A DNA stretch of 64,000 bases from Epiperipatus broadwayi (taxonomy: Eukaryota > Onychophora > Udeonychophora > Euonychophora > Peripatidae), in the NCBI GenBank assembly GCA_028023455.1, contig JAQFVV010000143.1, positions 720,001-784,000 on the forward strand. Reading direction: 5' to 3'. The first letter of the stretch is position 1. Each line of letters starts with the position of its first letter. Both the position numbers and the translations under genes were made by a program. Of the stretch, positions 32,720 to 44,272 are shown piece by piece. Under the pieces are notes generated by a model. That model had not been told where the DNA came from, made no database searches, and saw nothing but the letters and a program-made list of their open reading frames with translations.

Positions 32720-35700
32720 AATGGAACAAAATATAGAGTGCTGTGTAGAAAACCAGAAGAGTGAATATGCACAATAAGATGACTCTCTAGGGAATCAGCA
32801 ATGAGTAAGCAGAATTAAAATAATTTTCAGCTGGTCTTTTATAGATTTCAAGTTATTTTTCCTATTCAACAATAACAATATTACAGAATATTGACTGGAA
32901 ATTTACTACTAACAAATTTAGATAGTCATAACTGTTGATTTTTTTAAATTTTTTTTTTCATTTTTTAATTTTATTTGTAGAAGATAAATTAATATATTTT
33001 GTATTTTTTACAAAATCTATTTTAGAATTTTCAGTAACACATTTTAAAAATAACATTGATCAAATATTTTTAGCTTTTTCCAATCAATTAAAAAGTTCTA
33101 AAAATAATTAAGATAGAAAGTTGATTTATTTGAATGTATTTTACTGATTTATTTTCAGCTATGTATTTATTTATTCTTTTAGTGTTAAATGAAAATAATA
33201 AAATCTATCTTTTATATCTAAATGATTTCTTAAAGAAATTTTAAAAAATACTGTTATATGTTTAATATCACTTTAACACTAAGAAAATTTACTTAAGTTC
33301 ATCAGAGTCGACCCTGCCAGGCAAATTTTTGATTAAACTCATCAAAACTCTAGTGACTTTTATTTTCAATATGATGTCATTTTTGATTTTTTTGTGTGTG
33401 CAATTAAATTTTTTTATGTATATTATATAATTAATTTATATATTACATTATAAATATTTAAGTCTACCAATAATTAAAATAAAAATATATTTAAAATTAA
33501 TATTTTAAAATTGTGAAAATAAATATCTAACTGATAATCTTACTGATAACAAAGAAATACATCATTATTGGCTTCACAATATCTATTCAAAAAGTTAGAA
33601 AAATAGAATATTAGATAATAGAATTTTCTTATTGAAAATGAACTATTTAGAATTAGTAGTCATCAATGAAGCAAAAAAAAATTTAAAAGTTAATAAATTA
33701 ATTGTTATTAAAATATTTCACTTACAGTTTTTACAAAAATGATTTTCATTTTGGCCTGCAATTTCTATTTCCATGGCTATTTCCAAGTCTCATAATGTAC
33801 TTTCTATACTTTCTAAGAGCAATCTTTTTTAAAATAAACTTTTTTCAAAGATAGTCCCTCCCTTGTGGTGTAGTATTGTGGCATTTAACCACAGTGTAAA
33901 ACAATCTAAAGAATTAACCAATCACAAACTCCTTCATAGCTTTGTCAGAATAACAGAATATGATGTCAGTCACACACAAAGATTTGCATACTCCCGACAT
34001 CTTTTGGAATTTTTTAAAATTAATTCATTGAAAATGGAAGCTTCAAAGAAAGAATTGTTGCAGCCCATTGCACACCATAATTTAATATAGACAAAGCTTT
34101 AAAACAATGTAGAAAAATAGTAATTGCAGTACTATCATACCACCTAAAATCTCAAATATGATAGTGCTATCATAGCTTTTGTGAAGGAGTTAATTTAATT
34201 TGAAACAATACTGACATTGTTATAACAACCTCTACAATCAATAATCAAATCACTTATAATTAAGTAATTTTTACATTTTAAAAATTTATATTGATAAACC
34301 CCCAATCAGACAAGAATTCTGTGACTGGGATAAAGTGTGAAAATGTTTAGAGTACTGTTCTATCTAGTAGGATTACATTTCAAAGACCAAAGAAGTTTTT
34401 TTTAGGTTCATTATAACTTACGATGTTGTTCTGAAGTTGAGATTCTATAATAAATTATATTAAAAAAATAGCAAGAAAACAACCATCTATATTTATCAAA
34501 TGTTATTGCTTAATAGTAGTACTCTATTGCATAATAACTTTACCTACCTTGCAATAGGGAATTTAATATACATACATATATTTTTATTGAAGCAACGTGA
34601 TATGTAGGTAAAGACCTCTTCAGCAATCTCTTGAACAGGAAGATAGAAGGAGAAAAATTTACACAAGACTTTCTATTTACTGGCTGGTGAGAAATTTGAA
34701 TAGTTGTTTTTTTATTACTGTTTTTCCTTCAAATTAAAATAGTGATATAGACACTAGTTAACAGATATGACTGGATGATTAAATAAGATAATTACAACCT
34801 GGATATCTGTAAAATAAAATTTATTTTTCTAGATTTTACTTGGCTGACATTTGAACACAGTTTGTTATGGCAAGTGAATATCACTTTACTGCATCATAAG
34901 GCTCATATATATAAATATTTAATTTCACCAAATGTTTAACACACTTCCAATGTCTGAGTTTGAATCTGTTTGTTGTAATTTGAATATACATTTTATAATA
35001 GCATAACCATCTTTTATATTTTATCTAAGAATATAATCATAACATGTGTATGCAGTCTGTGTGTGTGTGCATGTTTTGATATGACCACTAAATTATCTGG
35101 CTAAATAAGATATTTTGTAACAACAATATTATTCCTCCTCTACTCATCATTTACAGTAGAAAAATCTATCAGGATTTTATATTTTTACACTTTAAATTAG
35201 TTTTATAATCTTAATTAAGATTTTAAAAATATGAAGTCAAATTCAATAAATTAAAACAAATATATTTTTTAGAAAATCAGAACAGAGATTAAACTTAATA
35301 ATTCATCATAAATAAAGCATTACAGTCTTTTACAATTTGGATGACTTTATATATGGTATATGACTATCTGAAAAGGGATTAAATTAAATCAATAGTACTA
35401 AAACAAATACCAGTATATGTGTGTGAATCAAAAATAACGTATAAAATAACATGGTTGTGTTGTGAATCAATATAGGAGAAATCAGATTGTCTTGCATAAC
35501 ATTAAATTTGCTTAAGTTTCACTGAAAATATCACATCTTTATTTTCAATAATACAAAAAATCAACAGAAGTGTTTTGAGATGATCAGCTGTTTTTAAAGT
35601 ATGAGTTCAACTATTTAAGTCGACTAACTATTAGTGCATAAATATTTTCTGTATATGTAAAACTCCAAGTATTTGAAATAATGGCAGCATTTCTATCTCA

Positions 35701-35877
35701 CATCTATCTCTTTTGGGGTTTAAAACTAAATACTATTCCTTATTTAATATTTAAATGCAAGTATAGTATAGATACTTAAACTAGATATAATTAGAGAAGA
35801 TTTTAAGTCTGAATTTCAAGCTTCCTTTAGTCATCCACTCTATTTTAGTAATTAGGATCTAATTTTAAACAATATAT
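32720..35877. other. Gene-free stretch
   Basis: No coding region is recognised. A patch at 33880-34080 contains CCAATCA near 33919 and the octamer ATTTGCAT near 33983, but nothing downstream supports a gene. The rest is AT-rich with TA and TG microsatellites (for example 35060). Confidence 0.45.
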
Positions 35878-37747
35878 TGAACTGGATACTTTATCCAATT
35901 CAAAAGTTCTATCACATAAATTAAAACCAAGTTCTATATGTGCAATAACACACATACCTATTTATATTGAAATCTTATATTTTTAATTCTCAGTTGATTT
36001 TAGTATAAAATTTTTTTTTATAACGCTTGTTTTCTTTTCAAATAATTAAAAGCAAGCAAAGTTTAATTAATCTTTTTATAAAAGTATTTTATTTTTTAAA
36101 AAAAAATTAATGTTGATTTATTTTTAAAGCTGAGATTTAGTTTGGTATGTTTTTTTTTTAAAAAAAAAATTAATTTTGTAAAATAAAGCCCTGTAAGACA
36201 TTGTTTTTCTAATTGAGATTGAGAGGAAAATAGAGATTTACCCTGGTTCAAAGATGCAAAAAATATTGTACAGAAGATAACAATGGACATAAATAGCTCT
36301 GGGGTTTTTTTTTATTCATTCTCTTCAGATTATTCAGAGAGACTATTCTAGTCATTCAGTTTTTTTTATTCTGATTGCTCAGCATATTCAGCTTCTTGTT
36401 ATTGAGGATTCATCCAGATTTTAGTTGTTATTGAATCACCAAGTTGAATTTCCATTGACCGACAATAATTCTACTATTTGCCGTGATGGTAGCAGCCATA
36501 CCTATAATATACACCATGAAGAATCTCCACAACATGATGGGCTAAGCCTTTCCAAAGATGAACCTCTGGAGCTCCAAATTGTGACTTCGATCATGACCTA
36601 AGTGTCAAGTCCAAAGTGGATCCCAATAGTGCCTCCATTCTTCTGAACCTGTAGTAAATGACAGCCATTGTATAGGACTTTATAAACTGAACTTTGTGTG
36701 AACAGCAGAAATTAATATTACCTCAATATAACTTACCTTTCCATATTAAAATCAGGGCTAAATCTTTAATTAAGTCTCTAGCAAATCTCAGCTCAATCTT
36801 AAAAAGGAATTATATTTATGATGTGTAATTTATCAATTTAAATATTAATGTATTGGTTTTTTTATTAGAATCTTAGTAGGAAGATTTTCCATCTTAAAAT
36901 ATTACTTATTTGAGTGTGTGTATAGCTAGTGATATTTTATATGCTTAATATTTTCTCAGTTCTATGATTAACCCTTGATAAATACTCAGGTTGACTTTTG
37001 CAGTTTTCTTTTACTCCTGTTTTTTGTGTTCATTTGTTTTCTTTGTTGTTAAACTTAATCAAACTTGGTTTGCATTTTCTGCAGACCGCTGATCATTTGG
37101 TGGGTGGTGTATAGAATATATGATTATATTTTCTTGACAGAGATTTATTTTCTATAATTCAGATTACATAGTCCGTAATGTTACTTTTCTTGTGTGAGAC
37201 TAACCTTGGCTCATTTAAACATACTTGTCCATGAACGTTTTGCAGAATTAGGACATTCTGGGTTTCGAGGTTTCTTTTACAGACTAAGAAAAGCTCATCT
37301 GCGCTGTCCATTGTTCTCCACAAGCATTCATCTTACTAAATCTCTATAAAAAATGGAGTTGAGTTGGTGAACCGCTAGCAGGAAGATATAATCCTTTATT
37401 GTGTTATAGATGAGAAATGAACTTGTCTGCCTGGGTATTTAATGTATTAATGCTTGCATACATTCAATGTTAAGATCTAAGAAAATGTAGATCAAGTTTT
37501 CATGCTTATTTTGTTATGTTTAATAAATTTAAAAAGTTCTTGTAATTATTTTGGCTGATGTTTGTCTCAGTATTTTTTCAATTGTCTGAATAACATTCAT
37601 GAGCTTTTGCTCTTCCTGGGTTTAGTCTGAAACATTCATGTCCATATATCCTGCCCACCCTTACAAATAAATGACTACTTCCAATTTTGGGACTAGTTGT
37701 GCCCTTGTGGTCAGGCTATACAAAGCCAAAATCTTTCATCTGGTACA
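35878..37747 (+). repeat. Left LTR of Gypsy element 1
   Basis: Homology with the right LTR runs from TTGAACTGGATA (35877) to CATCTGGTACA (37747). The LTR is unusually long (1.87 kb) for Ty3/Gypsy. The right LTR may begin about 85 bp earlier, directly after the polypurine tract, and that outer segment has no match upstream of 35878. Relative to the right copy, this LTR lacks about 55 bp near 36430. The small frame on the minus strand at 36096-36290 recurs in the other LTR only because the LTRs are homologous. Confidence 0.82.
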
Positions 37748-37762
37748 TAGCTATATTAATTT

Positions 37763-37778
37763 TGGTGCCCAACATGGG
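37763..37778 (+). promoter_or_regulatory. Primer-binding site of Gypsy element 1
   Basis: TGGTGCCCAACATGGG lies 15 bp after the LTR end. It begins with the TGG required to pair with a tRNA 3' CCA. It differs by two bases from TGGCGCCCAACGTGGG, the site complementary to tRNA-Lys1,2 in several retroelements. A lysine tRNA is therefore the likely primer. Confidence 0.7.
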
Positions 37779-38338
37779 TTTTTGATTTTAAAGCCCATGT
37801 GAGATTTTGTTTGGACAATTGAGGAATATTTCAGATGTTGGAGGCAAGATTCAGTAGGTAGGGCTTAGTTAGTGCTAAATTGTAGGAAACAGTTTAAAGT
37901 AGGGGTTCATCTTTTCAATATGAATAATTAATATATAGTTAAACAGCATTCTTTAGAGTTATTATTGAATGGACAGGTCAGATAAATAGATATTAAGAAG
38001 TTATATATTTATTTTAGTTTTTTTAATAAAAAAAAAAAGTTATTAGTTCTACGTTCATAAAATAATAATATTAAAAAAAAGGAAAGAGTTTGGGTTCACA
38101 TTTTAGAAATAATAAAATATAAAAGAGATTTTATTTAAAAGTTAAAAATTAGCTATTATGTTCATAAAATAAAAAAAATGCAAAGAGTTTAGGATGACAT
38201 TAAAAAAAAAAGGAAAGGGTTTAACTTTTGTGCTTTAAAAAAAATTAGCAGTTGAAGATTAAAAAAAATAGACTTAGAAGCTTTGTTGGGAATTTAAATA
38301 AAGTTAGAGAAGAGGCTGAAGATAGACGAGCTAGCATC

Positions 38339-39020
38339 ATGGCCAAAATAGATTGGCAAATAAAATATTTTATGGCTGATATTTGGGAAAGCCCATTAGT
38401 GCATTTGGAGAGCTTGCAAGAGATGTTTTGATTTCATAATTGGCAGGCAACTGAACAAGTGGCAATTGCACACCACTATTTACAAGGTATGGTTGAGGAT
38501 TGGTGGCATATTTTAAAGATTATGCCACACACTTTTGGAGATTATAGATGTAAATTAGTGCACACTTTTTGGAGTGATGAAAAGCAGTATATCTTCATCA
38601 ATATATCACAAGAAAGATATACTAGGGGTAATGGACAACTTACACCCAGTTTTTCTGCAGACAAGCAGCAAGGCTGATGTCACTGATAATTTCTCTTTAT
38701 CTGAGAGGCTGATATGCTGAATAGTATTGGGCAATATCCCAAGGGTTATATGGCAGATCATGTTGTGTAGTAGCAAGATTGACTTTAAATAAATGATCAA
38801 ACTGTTTAATGAAATAGAACATAATCAGGCCCAAGAAGAAGTGGAGAAAAAAACAATGCAGGGTGATGAGGTAATTTTGATAGAGAGGTCAAAAGAGTCA
38901 ATTATCAGCTCCAATAAAAAAGGTAAAGAAAGCCATAGGACTATAGCTAATGTGGTGGTAGATCAAGAAGAACCAGCATGGAATGGAGGTGAACACAGAC
39001 TTTCCCAATTATCAATATAA
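38339..39020 (+). pseudogene. Gypsy element 1 gag (relic)
   Basis: Starting at the ATG at 38339, the frame reads MAKIDWQIKYFM and LESLQEMF before a TGA, then continues as ATEQVAIAHHYLQGMVEDWW. The last part fits the retrotransposon gag capsid signature (A-x-x-YL-x-G-x-A-x-x-WW). A frameshift follows near 38670. The segment 38793-39020 is charged and Lys/Glu-rich (KKTMQGDEVILIERSKES) and probably corresponds to the gag-protease linker. No intact zinc knuckle was found. Confidence 0.65.
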
Positions 39021-39372
39021 ACACTGGAGATATCATTACAGAAGCATTGATCGATTCAAGAAGTCAGATATCATTGCTCTCTAGTAAGTTTATGTGAAAA
39101 TAAAGAGAGGCAGCCACGTTTGTATACACTGCCAATAAAGAGAATGCTGGTGACACTAGCCAATGGCAAGAAGGCAAGTATTGAAACCAAACAAGTAGGG
39201 TTACAGTTGCATCTGGGTAACAGAGTTAGACCATGTCTTTTTGATAATGCCTGGTCTCATAGAAGATGTTATAATTGCAACTGATTTTTTATACAGGCAT
39301 AGATGTGTATTGGTTTATGATTTGGACTGATTTTTTATACAGGCATAGATGTGTATTGGCTTATGACAAATG
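39021..39372 (+). pseudogene. Gypsy element 1 protease region (relic)
   Basis: The segment ITEALIDSRSQISLLSSKF corresponds to the retropepsin active-site loop, where families have D-S/T-G. Here the codon at 39059-39061 encodes Arg in place of Gly. A stop follows at the end of this segment. A 46-bp tandem duplication (39281-39326 and 39327-39372, starting CTGATTTTTTATACAGG) lies in the second half. Confidence 0.6.
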
Positions 39373-39504
39373 TTCATTTCTTTGCCAAGAAGTTTTGATG
39401 CCATTTGAAGGGATAAAGGATTATAAGCCACTTCAGGTACAGTGTGTTCAGCAAGTGAAGGATACTGTGGAAATGCAAAATAGTGTCAATCTATTTTAAA
39501 AGGA

Positions 39505-40860
39505 ATGGAAGAGCACCACCCCCTAATGAAACTGTTGAGGGAGTTTTATTCAGTTTTTTCAAATAGGCCTAAGATCATTGAGGGGTGTGTGCATTGCATT
39601 CAAGTTAAGGGTAAAAGCCATTTCCATAGTCATTCATATTCCATTCTGTTTCAATATAAGGCTGAAGTATATCTTCAAATACAGCAAATGATTGAATGGG
39701 GAATTATTGGAAAGCACACATCCCCATATATTAACCCATTGGTAGTGGTAAAGAAGAAAGATGGCTCTTTCAGGATATGTTTGAATGCCTGGTGGTTGAA
39801 TTCCATTACCGTTCTAGAAAGAAATATTCCACCTACAATAATGGAATTTCTTTCAAAATTTCAAGGGAAAACCATTTTCTCTACATTGGACTTGACCTCC
39901 AGTTATTGGCAGCTCTCTCTACATCCATATGACTGCAAATATACCATCTCCCACTATAAATGGCATATGTATGCATTTAAGTGTATGCCTTTTGGATTAA
40001 TCAGTAGTAGTTCAGGACTCCTAAAGTGTTTGGATCAAGGGTTATCAGACAAAATCAAGAGTATGATTGTGATATATATGGACGACATAGTCATTGCATC
40101 TAAAAATATGGAAGACATATGGAACACTTGAAAATGTTCTGAATGGAGGGTTACCAAAAAAACATTACCATCAATTTACAAAAAAGTTGCCTGGTCCAGG
40201 AGGAGGTTGCATTTTTAGGCTTTTTAATTGGGAAAGAGGGTATTAAACCTCATCCGGAGAAACTAACAGTGATACAACATTTTCCAACACTTACTAATAG
40301 GCAAAGGTATGATCTTTTCTGGGATTATGCAATTTTTATCAAATTCTATGAAAATTTTGCATTGGATGCTGCAAATTTGGTTCAGTTATTAACAAAAGAC
40401 CAAAAATGGGTGTGGGAGTACAAACAGGAGCAGGAATTTCAACACATTAAAAACAATTTCTTGGAACAGGTGGTTCTAGCCTACCCTTACTTTTCACAAA
40501 CTTTTTGTTCAGACCGACATCAGTGGGCAAGGGCTTGGGGTAGTGTTATTTCAAATTGACAAACAACAATGTCACAATGTTGTATTTTTGTAGCCACAAG
40601 CTAAAAGGGGCAGAAAATAATTACACAACAACAGAAAAGGAAGCTCTGGCCATTGTGTGGGATTTCAGTAAATTCAAACAATTCTTGCTTGGGTCAAACA
40701 TTATTATAATTACGGATCATAAGAGCTTGGAATTTCTTAATAGCAATTATTTATCAAATGATCGATTCATATGATGGAGTCTTATGCTACAGAAATGCCA
40801 TTATAAAGTTTTATATTGTAAAGGAAAGGAAAATATTGTTGCAGATATTTTGAGTCTCCA
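39505..40860 (+). pseudogene. Gypsy element 1 reverse transcriptase and RNase H (relic)
   Basis: The best-preserved part of the element. RT fingers and palm read MIEWGIIGKHTSPYINPLVV, VKKKDGSFRICLNAWWLN, FSTLDLTSSYWQLSLHP (motif A), FKCMPFGL (motif B) and VIYMDDIVIAS, with the YMDD catalytic site at 40075-40086. A stop at 40129-40131 precedes the connection segment (KSCLVQEEVAFLGFLIGKEG, then KPHPEKL). RNase H begins after another stop at 40557 with FCSHKLKGAENNYTTTEKEA, then IITDHKSLEFL. The final part has KGKENIVADILS, close to the usual KGKDNVVADALSR end. At least three stops interrupt the frame. Confidence 0.85.
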
Positions 40861-41039
40861 TTCCATAGATCTGACTCCACATCATCTTGAGCCCAACAAT
40901 CTGAGCATTGCAGCATTCACATTGACCATAGATGAGTCCATAGAGCAACAATTACTAAGGCTACCTGAAATACAGAAGACCAGCCCAGGGTATGCACAAA
41001 TTATGACATATGATGAATGTACAGGAACTTCAGACCCCA

Positions 41040-42240
41040 ATGACACAGCAACAGTGGGGAAAATATAAAGCCTATAGAATAAAAGATGGTGTATTGCAAT
41101 ACAGAGTTGCCATGGAAGAATACCCCAAGGAAACAGGAACAAACTTATTGAGTATATACATTGCCTGTATGGACACTTTGGACCATGTAAAGTAGAAGAT
41201 GTGATCAGGGAAATATTTTACTGGCCAAGTTTATATTCAAATGTATCAGTTTTGGAAAAATATCATGTGTGTTCACAAACTAAACATGTAAATAAGAGAT
41301 TTACTGGGATCTTACAGCCTATTTTAGCACAGAACCATAATGAATTGTTGGCCATAGATTTTTATGGGCCTTTACCTGCCTATAAGCATTACAGATATTT
41401 AATCACAATGTACAACATATTTTCTAAGTATGTGGCTGCATATCCATTAAGAAAGGCCGGATCTCACAGGAGCATCAGTTTCCTAAGATCGATAGGCCCC
41501 AAATGATACTTACAGATCATGGGACACCCTTTAAATCTCACCACTGAAAAAAGTGAATTCAGCAACAGGGCATTCAGCATGTATTAACATCTATTCATAA
41601 TCCTCAATCGAATCTCTGTGCACTGAAAAAAGTGAATTCAGCAACAGGGCATTCAGCATGTATTAACATCTATTCATAATCCTCAATCGAATCTCTGTGA
41701 GAGAGTCATGAGGGAGTTAAACCATTTATTTCGGCTTTATGTCAGCAAAAATCATCATGAATGGATGGGTGAATCAGATGAAAAACATCACTAACTACAT
41801 AAATTGGACATAAAATGAATCTCAGGGTTTGCACCCATCAGATAACATTTTGGACAGAATTATCCAATGCTGATAAAGACTCCCTTGCCTATAGATTGGA
41901 AGAAAATTTATAGATAGATTAAAAAAGGCTCAAATAAAGTTGAAACATATGGCCGAAGTTCGCATAAAGCAGGGAAATTCACAACTGTGTAGATTCGAGG
42001 TAGGGGATATGGTCTTTGTATGAAAACCTCATGTCAGCAATCCAACGCAGCATCAATATAATAAAATTTTTCAATATATGAGGAACCTTTCACTATACAA
42101 AAGAAGTGGTCCAAATGTCTTTGTATTGGAAGATGAGCATGAGGTCTTGTATTGGAAGATGAGCATGAGGTTTATGGATCTTATAATGCATAGAGCCTTA
42201 GGACAGCCACATAAAAAATAGGAGGTACACTTAAGGAATT
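41040..42240 (+). pseudogene. Gypsy element 1 integrase (relic)
   Basis: The zinc domain is decayed (REIFYWPSLYSNVSVLEKYH, then VCSQTK; one Cys of the C-x-x-C pair is missing). The catalytic core shows the first Asp in LLAIDFYGPLP (41357-41359), the second in ILTDHGTPFKS (41515-41517, other frame) and the Glu in PQSNLCERVMRELN (41699-41701). A 79-bp tandem duplication (41542-41620 and 41621-41699) ends exactly at that Glu codon and shifts the frame. The C-terminal domain includes FEVGDMVFV near 42000 with an in-frame stop, and a 26-bp duplication sits at 42121-42172. Confidence 0.8.
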
Positions 42241-42261
42241 AATCTCAGGGGAAATGTTCAG

Positions 42262-42275
42262 CCAGGGGGAGGGAT
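42262..42275 (+). promoter_or_regulatory. Polypurine tract of Gypsy element 1
   Basis: CCAGGGGGAGGGA precedes the right LTR region and would prime plus-strand synthesis. If LTR synthesis starts directly after it, the right LTR would begin at about 42275, but homology with the left LTR starts only near 42360. Confidence 0.6.
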
Positions 42276-42359
42276 ATTTAAAAGTTTTAAAAGTTGGGGT
42301 TTAAAGTTTTAAAAAAAAACAGTGAAGAAATGCTTTTTTTTATGGCATGATGGGCCAGT

Positions 42360-44272
42360 TGAACCAGGGATTTCATCCGATTCAAAAGTTCTATAACATA
42401 AATTAAAACCAAGTTTTAAATGTTCAATAACACACATACCTATTTATATTGAAATCTTATATTTGTAATTCTCAGTTTATTTTACTATAAAATAATTTTT
42501 TTATGATGCTTGTTTTCTTTTAAAATAATTAAAAGCAAACAAAGTTTAATTAATCTTTTTTAAAAAGTATTTTATTTTAAAAAAATAATGTTGATTTATT
42601 TTTAAAGCTGAGATTTAGTTTGGCATGTTTTTTTTAAAAAAAAAAAAAATTTTGTAAGATATTGTTTTTCTAATTGAGATTGAGCGGGAGATAGAGATTT
42701 ACTCTGGTTGAAAGTTGCAAAAAAGATTGTGCAGGAGATAACAATGGACATAAATAGCCCTGGGTTTTTTTTATTCATTCTCTTCAGATTATTCAGAGAG
42801 ATTTTTCTATTCATTCATGTTTTTTTATTCTGATTGCTCAGCGTATTCAGCTTTTGTTATTGAGGATTCATCCAGATTTTAGCTGTTATTGAAGTGCTGC
42901 ATTGTTAAAATGATTCTAATTTTTATTTGATATTTGTTCCACAAGAATCACCAAGTTGAATTGTCCATTGACTGACAATAATTCTACTATTTGCCATGAT
43001 AGTTGCAGCTATTCAGATGCCATGCCTATATTATATGCCATGAAGAATCTCCACAACATGATGGGCTAAGCCTTTTCAAAAATGAACCTCTAGAGCTCCA
43101 AATTGTGACTTCAATCATGACCTAAATGTCAAGTCCAGAGTGGATCTTGATAGAATCTCCATTCTTCTGAACCTGTAGTAAATGACAGCCATTGTATAGG
43201 ACTCTATAAACTGAACTTTGTGTAAACAGCAGAAATTAATATTATCTCAAGGTAACTTACCTTTCCATATTAAAATCAGGGCTAAATCTCTAATTAAGTC
43301 TCTAGAAAACCCCAGCTCAATCTTAAAAGGAATCATATTTATGATGTGTAATTTATCAATTTAAATATTAATGTATTGGTTTTTTTATTAGAATCTTAGT
43401 AGCAAGGTTTTTCATCTTAAAATATTACTTATTTGAGAGTGTATGGCTAGTGATATTTTATATGCTTAATATTTTCTTGGTTCTATGATTAACCCTTGAT
43501 AAATGCTCTGGCTAACCTTAGCAGTTTTCTTTTACTCTCCTGTTTTTTTTTGTATGTGTTCATTTGTGTTCTTTGTCATTAAACTTGGTTTGCATTTCCT
43601 GCAGACCACTGATCATTTGGTGGGCAGTGTATAGAATATATGATTCTGTTTTCTTGGTAGAGATTTATTTTTTATAATTCAGATTATGTAATCCATAGTA
43701 TTACTTTTCTTGGGTGAGACTAACCTTGGCTCATTTAAACGTATTTGTGCATGAGGGTTTTGCAGAATTAGAACATTCTGGGTTCCGAGATTTCTTTTCC
43801 AGACTAAGAAAAGCTCATCCGTGCTGTCCTTTTGTTCTCCACAAACATCCATCTTACTAAATCTCTATAAAAAAATGGAATTGGTTGGGTGAACTGCTAG
43901 CAGGAAGATATAAGCCCTTACTGTGTTATAGATGAGAAATGAACTTGTATGACTGGGTATTTAATGTATTAATGCTCGCATACACTCAATGTTAAGATCT
44001 GCTAAGAAAATGTAGATCAAGTTATCATGCTTATTTTGTTATTATGTTTAATAAATTTAAAAAGTTCTAGTAATTATTTTGGCTGTTTGTCTGTGTTTTC
44101 TCAATTGTCTGAACAATATTCATGAGCTTTTGCTCTACCTGGGTTTAGTCTGGCACATTCATGTTCATATATCCTGCCCATCCTTAAAAATAAATGTCTA
44201 GTTCTGATTTTGAGACTAGTGGTGCCCTTGTGGTCAGGATATACAAACCAAAATTTTTCATCCGGTACTACA
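42360..44272 (+). repeat. Right LTR of Gypsy element 1
   Basis: Homologous to 35878-37747 over its whole length, from TTGAACCAGGGA to CATCCGGTACTACA. It has an extra block of about 55 bp near 42895-42950 and several short indels. Sampled identity is about 93%. Confidence 0.82.

Larger units (their letters stand above)
35878..44272 (+). mobile_element. Ty3/Gypsy LTR retrotransposon, full-length but inactive
   Basis: Direct repeats of about 1.9 kb flank a gag, protease, RT, RNase H, integrase order on the plus strand, the Ty3/Gypsy arrangement. A primer-binding site follows the left LTR and a polypurine tract precedes the right one. The two LTRs are roughly 93% identical in a sampled 330-bp block, so the insertion is not recent. 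The coding region is broken by many stops and by three tandem duplications (46, 79 and 26 bp). No clean target-site duplication could be identified, and both outer LTR borders are approximate. Confidence 0.88.
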
